From Chara braunii (lineage: Eukaryota > Streptophyta > Charophyceae > Charales > Characeae): a stretch of DNA of 41,636 bases. The notes under the pieces are model-generated. The model was not told the DNA's origin. It saw nothing but the letters and a program-made list of their open reading frames with translations, and searched no databases. The DNA lies in the NCBI GenBank assembly GCA_003427395.1, contig BFEA01000181.1:544297-585932 (forward strand), given 5' to 3'. This document shows positions 1-10,829 of the stretch, one piece after another; position 1 is the first letter of the stretch, and each line of letters opens with the position of its first letter. The translations under genes were made by a program, and so were the position numbers.

Positions 1-60
1 GGGGGGGGGGGGGGGGTATTGGGGGCCGCTATGGGGGTGTTGGTGGGGTTATTAGGGGTT
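1..60. repeat. G-rich low-complexity start of window
   Basis: The first 16 bases are all G, followed by several more G5 runs. No gene is visible. It could be a natural G-rich tract or a sequencing or assembly edge effect. Confidence 0.6.
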
Positions 61-196
61 CTGGACCCAAAAATAAAATAAAATTGGCGGGCTGCCGATG
101 ACTCCCGACCGGTAGGTGCCGACCAGTCAAGGGCCGCCGACCGTTGGGGTATGCAACACTACCTGGGATGCAAAAAGTCACTATTCTAGCCTCTAA

Positions 197-860
197 TGTA
201 CCTGAAGCACATGTCTTCTCCTACTTCTTGTGGCCATTATATCTTGGACTACACGAAAGCTAAGTTTTCAAGAGGTATTTTAGCAGGACATTCCCTTTTT
301 CCTTCTTTTTGTGTCCATTTCATCCTAGGATCCATTTGATCCCCATTCTGGCTCCAGATGTACCTAAAACATGTGTTTTTCCGTTCTCCCTACCTGGCCG
401 TTTTTCCTTTGACTACTCTAGAACCCATGTTTTTAGGGTACATTGTACCTGGATACTGCCTTTTTCCTTCCCTGTATGCCCGTTACGTTCTACGAAGCAT
501 TTGGTCCTCATTTCAACTTCAGATGTACCTAAAGGCTAAAACATCATTTCCCCTCCTCTACCTAGCCGTTTCACCTTGAACCTGGAGACTCCCTTTTGCC
601 CTGCCTTCTGTGGCCGTTACATCCCGGTTATGCCAAGCCACTATTTCATACCCGAATGTATCGAAAACATGCTTTTCTTCTCCTTACCTAGCCGTTGTAC
701 CTATCTGGATGCTCAGGATGTATCTCTACACTACTTTGCCATGCCCAAGTTGGCCACAAAGTGGTGGCTTGTCTTCTTTTCACTCTTCTCTCTCTTACTG
801 TTCCCATTCTCTCTCTTTAGGGCCTTGTCTCCGTATCCGTACTTGGCCGTTATATCTTGA
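197..860 (+). repeat. Degenerate tandem (satellite-like) repeat
   Basis: Diverged units start with a GATGTACCTAAAACATG-like box near 197, 356, 522 and 654. Each is followed about 30-45 bases later by a pyrimidine-rich stretch and a box like TAGCCGTTATATCTTG (near 230, 400, 565, 695 and 845). Unit spacing is about 130-165 bases. The short ORFs that overlap here are low-complexity by-products of the repeat and I do not call them genes. Confidence 0.5.
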
Positions 861-1514
861 GCCATTGTTACATGCCCAGTTTGGCGTTGTATATGTGTGT
901 GGCAAAGGATCCGCAATGCGATGAAAAGGACTGAATGAACAATGCAGTGCTAGTGGAATCTCAACAAGCAATGTACATTCTGATACATACAAAATGGCAC
1001 CTTGTAGTGCATCGACAAGCCCTTACCTGACCGGGACTGACCTCTCTCACGTAGTATAAGACAGCGCAACGGAATGCTAGAACACCAATGACTAACCCAA
1101 TCAATGTCGCAATGCAAACCAAACATAAATTATCTCATCACAAGGTGTGAAGGGGCCTGGCGCTACACAAGAAGAATGTGCCAGGTCCAGGACCATACAC
1201 AGACGAAGAGGAGGGGATCAGACGAAGAAGAGGGGGAAGATGGGAATGTCGTCAACACCCAGTCTTTGGCACAAGTCCCAGATAATCCCTCGTCAAATGT
1301 CTGAAGCCCAATGTCGACTCTGGATCCAAATGTCACCAAGACCGCTCTCTCGTAGTCTGCTGATGCAGTGAAGTCAGGTAGCGAGAGGGTGAGAGGGAGA
1401 TGGACTGAGAAGAGGAAGAAGAATTGTCTCTCTCTCATGTGCCATGTACTAACCTGTGAAGATGGCGTTGTGTTGTAGGTACCTCGACGGCAAGCTGGAG
1501 CTACGACGCTGCAG

Positions 1515-1623
1515 GTAAGTCTCCCTGGCCTCCGCCCAATCTCTATCTCTCTCCAATGCTACTCTAGCTCCTAATAGCGCCCAACACTGAAGACTACTGC
1601 TAACGCTGCTACTACTATTGCAG
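1515..1623 (+). other. Intron-like segment (possible spliceosomal intron)
   Basis: CAG|GTAAGT at 1512-1520 gives a near-perfect donor, TGCTAAC at 1598-1604 resembles a branch site, and a pyrimidine-rich run ends in TTGCAG at 1623. No protein-coding exon is recognisable on either side. The segment lies antisense inside the probable LTR of element A, so chance is a real possibility. Confidence 0.2.
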
Positions 1624-1726
1624 CGCTCCTCCAGAGTGCTGTTGCCGAATCTTGAAGCGCTCCTCCAGGGTGCTGCTGCCAAATCCTGAAGACTACCTCC
1701 TGCCAAATCCTGAAGACTACCTCCTG
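1622..1726 (+). repeat. Two short tandem duplications
   Basis: An AGCGCTCCTCCAG-led unit is repeated at 1622 and 1656 (period 34). A TGCCAAATCCTGAAG-led unit is repeated at 1677 and 1701 (period 24). Both lie inside the probable LTR of element A. Confidence 0.65.
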
Positions 1727-1985
1727 CCTCCTGAACTGCACGTGAAGTGCCTGGGAAGTCCCTATGAACTACCTGCAGCTTGCAGGGCGGGCCAATCTTA
1801 TGTAGTGCTGCCTCGTCCAGGAGGCTGCTGTTGTCAATGCCAAAACGTGCCAGACCTTGGCGTTGAAGCTCAAACGAAGGTTGTCTTGAAAACAGGCCCA
1901 AAATGGCCTGTGCTAAAACCTTGGTCTGGTGCCTGAGTTTCAGGGCAGCTCGATCTTATGAGGGCTTGAAAATAGCCCTCCGTTT

Positions 1986-2155
1986 CAGGCTGAAAAGACT
2001 CAGGGCCTGGAGGGCCCTGTTTTAGGCTGAAACGACACAGGGCCTGTAGGCCCTTGTTTTCAGGCTTTCAGGCTGAAACCCTACAGGGCCTATAGGCCCT
2101 TGTTTTCAGGCTTTTAGGCTGAAACGACCGAGGGCCTGAAAATGGCCCTCGTTTT
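1986..2155 (-). repeat. Four-unit tandem repeat inside LTR A
   Basis: Four imperfect units begin with AGGCTGAAA near 1987, 2023, 2069 and 2117. Each continues with an AGGGCCTGTAGGCCCT-like near-palindrome and GTTTTCAGG. Unit lengths are about 36-48 bases. Many units can fold back on themselves (AGGGCC/GGCCCT). Confidence 0.7.
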
Positions 2156-2174
2156 GCAGTCGCAGCATGTAACA

Positions 2175-2187
2175 CCCCCTTCCTTAT
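2175..2187 (-). promoter_or_regulatory. Polypurine tract of element A
   Basis: The minus strand reads ATAAGGAAGGGGG and abuts the TG of the LTR. In Ty3/gypsy elements this tract primes plus-strand DNA synthesis. Its place between the pol 3' end and the LTR is as expected. Confidence 0.6.
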
Positions 2188-4040
2188 GAAGTCAAGCCAG
2201 GTCGAGGGCGAAGCTGACGATCTGAAGGTGGAACCTGGACGCGGGTGCGACGTGGAGCCGAAGATACCGGCTTGCCTTGCATCTTGCGTTCGTAGCGTGC
2301 GAGAACATCTCTGAAGGTGGAACCTGGACGCGGGTGCGACGTGGAGCCGAAGATACCGGCTTGCCTTGCATCTTGCGTTCGTAGCGTGCGAGAACATCCA
2401 GAGCTGTTGCTTGGAACACGGGTCAACCAATGGTCAACTTTGTGGGTGCGGTACGCATAGTGTACCAAGTATTTGGTCGATCAGTTGCGGTAGCGTCGCT
2501 GCGAGATGATGTCGCCAACCTCTTGAAAACCGTCCATAGAGGGTGGGTCTTGCGATCGTCGCCCGGGAAAATCGTCATGTTCCGCTGGCGTGTAAAGAGC
2601 CACCTTGGAGCAATGAAAGACCAGGTAGATGGGCAAGTAGGCGGGCACCTGAATGGTGAAGGAAGGTCCTTCGGGTGCATCCCCAACGGCGGCCAGGGCC
2701 CCGTCCATTTCGGGAGGAGCTTGCGAGAGAGATCCTGTTCGAGGCTGAATTCCACGGCGGAAACCCAAACGAGATCGCCTGCGTGGAATGGACAAGGAAG
2801 ACGCTGGCGATTGGCCTGTTGGCTCATGCNTTGCTGCGTCTTAGCCATTTGGTCTCGTGCCTTGACAAGGAACTCTTGCATCCGACGCAAGAAAAGAAGA
2901 TGGTCGTCGCTCTCGACCGCTCGTGGAATGATTGTGTCCAACGGAGAAGTGACCGGCGAGTCGTGCTCGAACTCGAAGGGCGATATCCCGATAGCCGGGT
3001 GGATGGACGAGTTATATGCCAACTCGACAGCCAGCAGCCGCTCAACCCAATCGTTTTGGTCGGGACAGATGAGAGTGCGAAGGAGAAGTTGTGCGGTCTG
3101 ATGCGCCCTCTCCGTTTGGCCATCGGTTTGGGGGTGGCGAGTCAAACTTGGCTTGAGAGATGAGCTCCATCGTTTGATGAGCGCCAACCAAAAATCGGAC
3201 ATGAACCGAGTGTCGTGGTCGCAAACGATTTCCTTGGGGTAACCCTTGGTTCGAATCCAACCGGCGTGAAGAACCTCGGCCAACTCCGGTGCCTTGGCAT
3301 GATAAAGGCAAGGCAAAAACATGGCGAACCTGGTGAGTCGGTCAACCACCGTGAGAATCGCATCCACACCGGTCTTGTGCTTGGGGACCGGCCCGGTAAT
3401 GTCCATGGCAATCACTTCTCTTCGGCGCAAGGGGACCGGTCATGGTCGCAACTCGCCGTACGGACAATCGTTGCGGGATTTGCAGTGTCGGCAAACCTCT
3501 CATGACTCGCAATAGCATGCGATGTCGTCGAGAAGGCCGGACCACCAAAAGCGCTCACGAAGTCGGCCAATCTTGCGATCGACTCCTAAGTGTCCGGTGG
3601 CGGGAGCATCGTGGAACTCGCTAAGAACCCGTGTATCCAAGTGAGAGTCACTCGGTACGCAAAGGTCCTTCCCACGCGTGTGGACAAGCAAGTACCCCTC
3701 TTGGATCCGGTAGTGAGAAGGCGCCGGATTAGGAGAGGAGCAATTCACGTACTTGTCGCGAAACTCGGGGTCGGCTTGGTAGTTGGGGATGAAGCTCTCT
3801 CGTAGGTCGTCGTCAATCTCGAAGGTTGAATAGACTGCGGTACAATGATCCGGACGTCCTGAAAGAGCATCCACAAAACGGTTAGACTTCCCCGGAATTT
3901 GATCAGGAAAGAAGTCGAATTGGTTGATGAAAGCCATCCAACGGGCGATGGTGCTATTGATGTGGTTGTGGCACATCAAAGTGTGATCGGTCTTAATCTT
4001 GTGATGGAGAGAAAATATGACGGGCGTAAAGAAGTTCAAC
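2188..4040 (-). pseudogene. Ty3/gypsy pol remnant of element A (RNase H end, integrase, C-terminal domain)
   Basis: This is the 3' part of a Ty3/gypsy polyprotein on the minus strand. From about 4030 down to 3500 it reads as the end of RNase H (KIKTDHTL, then FVDALSGRPD) and the integrase zinc-binding domain (HDAPATGHLGV ... ending CYCES). From 3430 to 2423 comes the integrase core: AMDITGPV holds the first catalytic Asp, CDHDTRFMSDFW the second, and HPQTDGQTERAH the Glu. A post-integrase stretch (GPSFTIQVP ... SMDG) lies in another frame at about 2480-2795. The end is chromodomain-like (DHWLTR, then ARYERKMQGK). A break near 3500 and frameshifts near 2700 and 2450 destroy the frame, one N lies at 2830, and RT, protease and gag are missing upstream. 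The integrase motifs differ from those of elements B-F, so this is a separate family. Confidence 0.85.
2222..2398 (-). repeat. 89-base tandem duplication in the 3' end of pol A
   Basis: Two almost identical copies (2222-2310 and 2311-2398) begin CTGAAGGTGGAACCTGG and end GCGTGCGAGAACATC. They duplicate the extreme C-terminal coding part of pol (ARYERKMQGK ... VQVPPS on the minus strand). As 89 is not a multiple of three, the second copy is out of frame with the first. Confidence 0.9.
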
Positions 4041-4370
4041 TCTATCTGACTAGAGAGTTGTCAGTAGAGGGACTTCATGTTCTCTGACTGAGTTGCCTGT
4101 CCAAGATAACTACCAGGAAGATAGGCATAAAGAAGTTCAGCCTTGCCTGACCAGAGAGTTATCAGCATGGGTCACTTCGTGTTTCTTGACTAAGTTACCT
4201 ATCTTCAGTCCCTGAGGAAAGGGACCTCTCTGGGTCAGTATTTCTATATTTCCTTGAGGCTGACGGAAGGTCTCTTGGGAGCATTCTTGGATGAGGGAAG
4301 GGACCTCTCTGGGATCAGCACTCTGCATCTCCTGAGGCTGAAGTGAGGTCTCAAGGAAGTGCATTATCGG
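4026..4370 (+). repeat. Two diverged direct duplications
   Basis: A segment starting TAAAGAAGTTCA and containing GAGAGTTRTCAG occurs near 4026 and 4130. A second one (GGGACCTCTCTGGG ... GAGGCTGA ... GAGGTCTC) occurs near 4218 and 4300. The copies are clearly related but diverged. No coding sense was found. Confidence 0.5.
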
Positions 4371-5750
4371 TTGTTGTTTGTTGCTGTTCAGTGTCTCTTG
4401 AGACGGAAGTGACCTCTTTTGAGAAATGTCTGTTTTGTTACTTGGGGCATGGACTAACTGACTGTGGGCTTGAGATGTTTGTTTGGCTGTTTGTGCCTGG
4501 GATTTTTTTCTCTAACCTAAAGATGCATTGATTGTTGGGGCCAGCCAGAGCCTTACCACGGCAGGTTGCAATCTGGTGGGGTCAGCAGGTCCCCGACGTG
4601 AGTGTCGAATTTCGTAGTTGACTGAGGCTAAGATTTCGAGAATCTGGCCTGCGACGTCAAAATGGTCATCTGGAACCCTACCGCAAATAGAGGATGCAAT
4701 CCAGTGAGGTTCGCCAGAGCCTGGAACAGTGGTTAGACCGGGTCCCATGTTCAAAAATCTGGGTGGGGCAGCCAGCGCCCTAGGCCGAAAACTGGTGGGT
4801 GAGCCGGTCCCCGACCGCAGTGGTCAAATCCGCGTACGAGACAGTTTGATTGACAGGAGGTCTACTGTCAGAGGGTGACCAAGACCCGCTATAGTGTGGG
4901 TGTCCAGGCGAGAGTGTCAAAGGGTCGTCATACTCGAGTAGTGGGTATGGTGGTCTTGACCTGGAGGCAGATTAAAGGGGCCGTCAAGGCAAATGGTCTG
5001 ATTGGTCCTGGCCTGAGGCGGGTCGAATGAGGTATGTTAGACTAACGGGAGGTATGTCGTTCCTGGCCAGTGGTGGGCCAAAACCAAGGCAAACAATAAC
5101 TCTTGGGTGTGAAGAATTGTTTGTTTACTTATTGTTTTACTATGGGTTTTATATTTATTTATTTTGTCTTATTACTGCATGGTGATTGCCTGTCAGAGAG
5201 TCTGCATGTTGGGGATATGTTTGGAGGGCTGTGGAATTCGCCGTTTTGCAGGATTATGCAGATTTTTCTAAAGCTCCAATGCCAGAAAAAAGAAAAGGGG
5301 TTTGGTATCCCCAGAGTTGCTTGAGGAATTAAGAAGACGTCTCACTCAGGCCAGAGAACAGAAAAAGGGTTTGGTATACCCTATCCCCAATATGACAGAC
5401 AGAATGAGTGTCCTCGACGTTAATAACACATGGACAACATCCCCGGCGTCACTGTTAAGACAAGGAACAAGGTAACTTTTTCGCTGAAAGAGTTCAGCGG
5501 CAAGTCGTGTCAGCAACAGATGAGAAATCCTTCTTAAATTTATTTGGTGCCCGACAAGCGGCCTGGTTCACGAGGAACCTGCATCCCTGGCTTAAGGTAT
5601 TCAAACTCTCAAGTCAGGGACGCTATGAAGTGTAGCATGAGCAGAAGAACAGAGAGAAGGGATTCAGAAATTCGAGAGGAAGTCACACTTATATAGAATA
5701 TAGAGGATGGTCATGAATTCAACTTGAAATAAAGAAAGAAGAAAAAAAAT
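4371..5750. other. No gene recognised
   Basis: The stretch has short ORFs with low-complexity or hydrophobic translations but no family motif, conserved domain or RNA gene that I can support. The segments near 4540-4600 and 4770-4830 resemble one another (both have GGGGCAGCCAG/GGGGCCAGCCAG followed by GGTCCCCGACC/GGTCCCCGACG), suggesting another old duplication. Confidence 0.4.
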
Positions 5751-6128
5751 TCAAAAAATAGTGCAATTATTAAGATGAGAGGGAGAAGAAACTGTGCATG
5801 CAATAGAAGGCGAAGGGGCTGGCACTAGGGTCTTACTTGCCGCAAGGGTAGTGGGGACTCTGGGAGAGTACGGAGGAGAGGAGAGACTTGGGGCGCCATA
5901 GCGGGCCTCAAACTTCTTTTGGAAGTACTTCATCTTCGTCGGCGATGGAGTTCTCTCGTGCCAACTAGCGAGTGAGTGGCGCGGGTATGGTTTTGTGTAG
6001 CCATATCCTCGGGCCTCCTCCTCTTCCTCTGAACTGTACTCGCGCCTTGCACGAGGTGGCGGCTCTTCACGAGCCTTCCCTGCTCTTCCACCTCTTCCTC
6101 TTCCCTGTCCTCTACGTGCCTCAGGCAT
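5751..6128 (-). CDS. Hypothetical protein or first exon, Arg/Gly-rich then acidic
   Basis: I do not recognise this 125-codon ORF. The N-terminus is strongly basic and glycine-rich (RRGQGRGRGGRAGK), followed by an acidic run (SSEEEEEAR), a Tyr/Pro segment and KMKYFQKKFEARYG. On the minus strand a good TATA box (TATAAAAG, about 6363-6356) lies roughly 230 bases upstream of the ATG. After about 97 codons the sequence AA|GTAAGA (GT at 5837-5836) could be a splice donor, so the real product may end there and continue in an exon to the left that I cannot identify. It may equally be an RG-rich gag-like remnant or chance. Confidence 0.3.
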   Translation of the reverse strand: MPEARRGQGRGRGGRAGKAREEPPPRARREYSSEEEEEARGYGYTKPYPRHSLASWHERTPSPTKMKYFQKKFEARYGAPSLSSPPYSPRVPTTLAASKTLVPAPSPSIACTVSSPSHLNNCTIF

Positions 6129-6355
6129 GATGAAAGAAGATCGAAAAGATAAGGGACGTGCGGTGGTAGGGAACGGGACTGGGATAGCACTGCAAGAGGA
6201 AGGAGAGGTACACTAATAAAGACGAAAGGAGAGCGGCTAAGGATTACGCAGAGAAGAGCGCTGCAAAAGAAGAAAAGCGTTATCATAGGTCCGCTCTACG
6301 AGAACTTTGTTGTGATGCACACTGAAAGTGAATAAGAGACACGGACAATCATTTT

Positions 6356-6364
6356 TCTTTTATA
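6356..6364 (-). promoter_or_regulatory. TATA box upstream of the 5751-6128 ORF
   Basis: The minus strand reads AGTATAAAAG. The distance to the ATG at 6128 is compatible with a leader of about 200 bases. The assignment is sequence-based only. Confidence 0.3.
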
Positions 6365-7634
6365 CTAGCGCGCTGCTTCACTTTGGCCCAGCGGGGACGC
6401 TGGGGGGGGGTTTGGTATCATGTCGGAGGGTGCGGTGTCCAGACCCTCCGCTGTCCGCCATATGACAGTTCATGGAGTCCCACTGTGTACCAGCTCCCTG
6501 CTCGGATTTCACAGCAAACCAGCTTATTGCTGACAGACTTCGTGGGTATTAGGCACTCTATTTCTCGGTCCTATATCGTGCCACGCGCTCCGCTTCTCAG
6601 TAATGTACCAAACTTGCCTGTGGTCGTTGTCGTCCAGGGACGTGGGGGTAGCGGGTCGGCGCAGTTTTTCCTACTGCACCTCAATCCCTCCTTGTCAGAT
6701 TAGGGGTCGTGTGTACAGACAAGGCAGTTACAATCGAGTAAGGAGCGAAAATAAGGGAAAGAAAAGAGAAAAATTAAAGAAAAGGGGGGGAAAATGAGAA
6801 AGAGTCATGTAGCGAGCCCACATCCTGTCGTTGCTTTCATTCGAGTCATCTAAGTGGAGCCAGGTTGTAGTGGCGCTACGTTTCCTTTTAATTTCCCTTT
6901 CTAACTATTATTATTAATCTTACTACTATTATTATTATTACTATTGTTGCTATTGGGGATTTCATCTTTTGCCTTCCGCCGCTTCGCAGGGGAGCGGACA
7001 ACCGATGTTGAGATTTTGCATGAGCAGGCCCAAATTGTTCGACTTCTCGCGTACCGGTTGCTCTGTCTGCTGTAAAGTAGACCCTAAAAGAGGGGTAACC
7101 CGCGGCCGCATTGGTAGGAGGCTTATCACCTTCCGCGGGAGGTCATAAGCCCCCTCCTTGCCATCGGAGACGGGTACCCATTCGTGGTAACCCGTAAGCG
7201 CCCTATGAAGGAAGTGGAGTGTCGGGTGATATCCCGTCATGGGACCGCTGAGCGCCGGACTGTCTGTCTTTCCAAAGAAAGTTGAAAAGACAGATAGATG
7301 TAGACTGAGGAGTCGTGTTCGCGCAGTGACCGTTAATGTCCTACTATGTTCCGTTTTGAATTATTTTATGAACTTGTGAACTACAAATTATTAGAATATC
7401 TAATTTTGTAAAGTCATTAGAGTCTCTCATTTAGAACGCAGGGATCGCGGCGTGTAGCGATCCTATAAGAGTGGAAGGGGGCTAGTTCTCGATTACTGAC
7501 TAATAGAAACATGTAGGCAACTCCGCTCTGCTAACGCTGGTAGCCTAAAGGAGGAGGGCAGAACGGTGAGGTGCCCCGTTGGTGAATTATTTGGGTGCTA
7601 ATGACCCAGGTATCTGGCTATTCTAAACACGGCT
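6365..7634. other. No gene recognised; two hairpins
   Basis: No supported coding region. There is a perfect 9-bp stem TCTGTCTTT/AAAGACAGA (7263-7271 with 7286-7294) and a 7-bp stem GGATCGC/GCGATCC around 7442-7463. A TTATTA-rich simple stretch lies near 6905-6945. Confidence 0.4.
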
Positions 7635-7808
7635 ATGGCGTACCGAAATGGCCTGGGCAGCTATAGGCCAAGGTACATGAAGTACTCTTGGATGTGGGAG
7701 CGCGAGGATGAGAAAGGTACTTTGGTCGAGACAATACTATCCTACAGAAGGCCTACGGGAGAAGTAAGGCTGAAGATAACGTTTTTGGTCACCGGGAGCA
7801 GGAGATGA
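7635..7808 (+). CDS. Small hypothetical ORF (57 codons)
   Basis: The ORF reads MAYRNGLGSYRPRY, then MKYSWMWEREDEKGTLVET, and ends LVTGSRR before TGA. Its composition (Trp, Tyr, Arg and Glu mixed with hydrophobics) looks more protein-like than its neighbours, and it follows an ATG without internal stops. I know no matching family. It may be an exon or a remnant of a larger broken gene. Confidence 0.2.
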   Translation: MAYRNGLGSYRPRYMKYSWMWEREDEKGTLVETILSYRRPTGEVRLKITFLVTGSRR

Positions 7809-10518
7809 GGAGAGACGAGGGACTACAGGCAGTGATTACGGAGGCGCGCACATGACTCATCGACTGGGACCATGACCAGGGAGGTGTAGCGCGTCGATTG
7901 GAACTCCGAAGGGGAGTCTGAAATGAGTGACGCGGACGCAACTCAGTCCTGGCACGGCTGGGATCAGTGGCGACAGGACCACCAGCCGAAAGGACCAGTA
8001 GAGGACGGCCCAGAGGCCAGCTCACGACGGGGAAAGGACCAGAGCCGCTAGGACTTGAGAAGCAAAGGTCAACGGGCAAGGACAAAGGGCGAGTGGTTAC
8101 GAGAGAGAGAGGGACGCTCGTGACTCCTGCTCAGGGGGTCGATGTGGGTCACGAATCTCTGAGAGAGAGAGAGAGAGGCTGATACAGAGACGCAAACAAG
8201 TGCGATCGCCTACGAAAGGCAACTGAGTCACCTCCATAGTGGAGGTCACTCGTTGGTCACGGCGGTCAGTAATATACCTAGCTTTCAGCTTGTGCTCAGC
8301 TCTCCTCCTTTCTTCATCATAACCACGGCAGGCATTAGACTGTGCGGACCTGTGGTTGACCGATAAATACTTCTCAGATGAGCAAGTCGAAGGGTCCGTG
8401 CATGCTCTTCAGATGGCTCATGCGTGACTCATGCACGATGAGGTCGTTCAGGAAAGAGAAGGAGAAAGGGTTGCACCCGAAGAGAGTGGGTAGTGGTTAC
8501 CGGGGGGGATATTTTTGATACGGGAGCAGTAGAGTTTCGCTCACTCGTTCTAAGGACCACACGACAACTGTTTTTCTCCTTTTCCTGCTCCGGACACAGA
8601 TCGAATAGTCCCTCGTTCATATTGGGACTACAGTGATTACCAGCCCTGTGAGTGAGCAGTCAAGAAAACCTTGCGTACGCGCTACGTAGTATGAGCTGGA
8701 GGGAGAGAGGCCTGTGAGAGTCACGATCAAGAACAAGAGAGGGGAAGGGGGACGGCGGAGAGAGTGGGTGTGCTCGGTGAGCTTGGGCTACGGATGTCTC
8801 CCTTGTTGACATCGTTGTTGGCAAAGTGGAGAGTTGCGCTCAAGAAGGGAGAGAGAGAGAGGGATCAACCGTAACAAACACGGTGTAAGGGACTAATAGC
8901 GATTGATGTCAATTGCCTTCGGGAGGACCAACGTCACTGTGAAAGGAGAAGTCACTTATAGGGCGTGGTCGATCCTCTCCTGCACGACGCACACCGTAAC
9001 TAGGGAGTCGCTCTTGCACATGAAGTATTGTGGGGATCACCGTGACTTCCTCCTAATTGGGCGAACGAACGGAGGGAACCGTTAACCTTTTGTGTGGCAC
9101 GAGTGAAGTTGGGTGTGATCAAGAAGTCGATCCTAGAGAATGGAGGGGGAGGGTCCTTGTACGAAGGGTCACTGGTGACTCTGCCCTGGCCCGTCTACGG
9201 AGCTGCGAGTAGAGTCGGTGAAGTTTGCGAAGAAGGCTATGATCATGAGACACCAGTTCGATTGTGCAAACGAGTGGGAGAGGACACACCCTTGAATTAA
9301 CGTCGCCTGCCCCTATTCGTTGACCTTGTCCTGGCCAAGTCATGAGGAGATTGGGTGATCAGGTCGAAGAGTTGGTCAAGCGAGTTGGAAGAGCAATGAA
9401 TTGATCACATGTAATCTTGAGGCAGTATTCAAACCCTGCTTGTCGACTAGGTTTGACGCTCAGCTCTAGATATCGACAACACTCTGTAGCTTGGCCGCCT
9501 CGTGAGGTTCTCCAGTAGAGTCTGAGCTCTAGGGAGCCCTCATGTGAGTCAATGGCTGACGCTGCACCTCTCTTTCCCAATTGTCTCACCTCTGTTATTG
9601 CGCAGATCCCTCGCCCTCTCGTTTGCTGCAGAGTCGCTGACTGTGCAAGGCTATGATGATCTTATTGGATAACTGAGATTAGTGTTTAAGCTAAGAGAAG
9701 AGGGAGTGATGAGACATGTGGTGACTACAGGCAATGGGTGATAGTAGAACGGATCTTTAACAAGAGCAGGAAAGATGTTAGTCGTCAGTCTTGAATGAAA
9801 ATAAGCAGAAGTGAAAGTTGAATAAAGGCCTGATCATCGCAAGGAAAACCGCCATTTACCAACAGTCTAGTTAATGCTCTCTCCTTGTCAGCACTTAGTA
9901 TGGTTGTTAAGCTCGCCTGAACATGAGTCTTTATGCTACTTGAGCGAGTCTGAGGTACTTGGTAGTTGGGATGACGGGTAAACTGCGGCTATTGAGGAGG
10001 AAGAGAAGCAGAATAACAAATAAAGTGCTTGTCTGCTTCTCCACTCTATGTTCGTTATTTTTCTCGTTTAACTGTAATGCTGTAAGATGTGTCAGGCAAT
10101 GTGATTGTGAATGGGTCAATCATGCGACAAGTGGATTCTGTCTTGCCCATCTCATAATCATACTACCTGTGAAGTGGGAACACGAGGACACGTTAACTGG
10201 GAATCGATTGGCTTGATGACGGTTGTGAGCAAGATAATTACTGTTAAGTTTGAACCCTCTAATTAGCAGGCTATACCACTCTCACGCAAGGGAAATCAGG
10301 GGATGCGGTCCCAAAACCAATTTGGGCCTACTCGGTGTTTCTCTATTAACTATGCATGGATGGGGAAAAGGGAAACAATTTTGAGGAGAATTGCATATCT
10401 CCTCGCGAAGCTACTACTTGACGGGGACTATAAATACTTTTTTTTTACTTGAACCAAGTCAAAAGATAATCGCCTCTGATGCATCCCTCCATAGGGAAAA
10501 GGTGGAAAAGGTCGAGAT
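7809..10518. other. No gene recognised
   Basis: Several ORFs of 60-98 codons occur on both strands, but none shows a motif, and overlapping antisense ORFs of equal quality suggest chance. GA-type microsatellites lie at about 8101-8112, 8161-8177 and 8851-8862. ACCTCCA/TGGAGGT forms a short hairpin at 8230-8246. Confidence 0.4.
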
Positions 10519-10604
10519 TAAACCATGATTTGCCTATGAGCAAGCCATGAATTGCATAGAGTAAACCATGATTTGCCTCTGAGCAAGCCATGATTTTCCT
10601 GTGA
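10519..10604 (+). repeat. 43-base tandem duplication
   Basis: TAAACCATGATTTGCCT recurs at 10519 and 10562, each followed by a GAGCAAGCCATGA box. It is a simple local duplication with no coding sense. Confidence 0.7.
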
Positions 10605-10829
10605 GCAAACCCTGTTTGGTTATCGTATTGTTGGGAGAGCGCGTGCAGTAGGTGAAATTATATAAGACAGTACGTCTCGTCTTGACCGAACACTTGTGTG
10701 GGATTAATACAAGTCGTCGAAAACGTCTTTCTTCGAGCTTGAGCTGAGTTTGCACTCATATTCATAGTACTGAGTACAGACTTATCTCGTGCTCAGACTT
10801 ATTAACCCGGTTCAAGACACGTTTAGAGT

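Larger units (their letters stand above)
866..2174 (-). mobile_element. Probable 3' LTR of element A (minus strand)
   Basis: On the minus strand a purine tract (AAGGAAGGGGG) downstream of the element A pol remnant is followed directly by TGTTACATGC, the usual way a Ty3/gypsy 3' LTR begins. On the plus strand the interval starts TGTTACATGC and ends GCATGTAACA, a perfect 10-base terminal inverted repeat with TG...CA ends, giving a 1309-base LTR. The right end is well supported by the PPT and pol context. The left end rests only on the terminal repeat. No second LTR is present for comparison. Confidence 0.55.

Noticed and set aside
1-60. Telomere-like G-rich start
   Set aside because: GGGG runs are irregular and there is no TTTAGGG-type repeat.
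309-924. Several overlapping plus-strand ORFs of 70-104 codons
   Set aside because: They lie in a degenerate satellite, are Phe/Leu/Pro/Tyr-rich in several frames at once and show no domain.
2430-3163. Long plus-strand ORFs of 223 and 162 codons
   Set aside because: They are antisense shadows of the element A integrase, whose motifs are clear on the minus strand.
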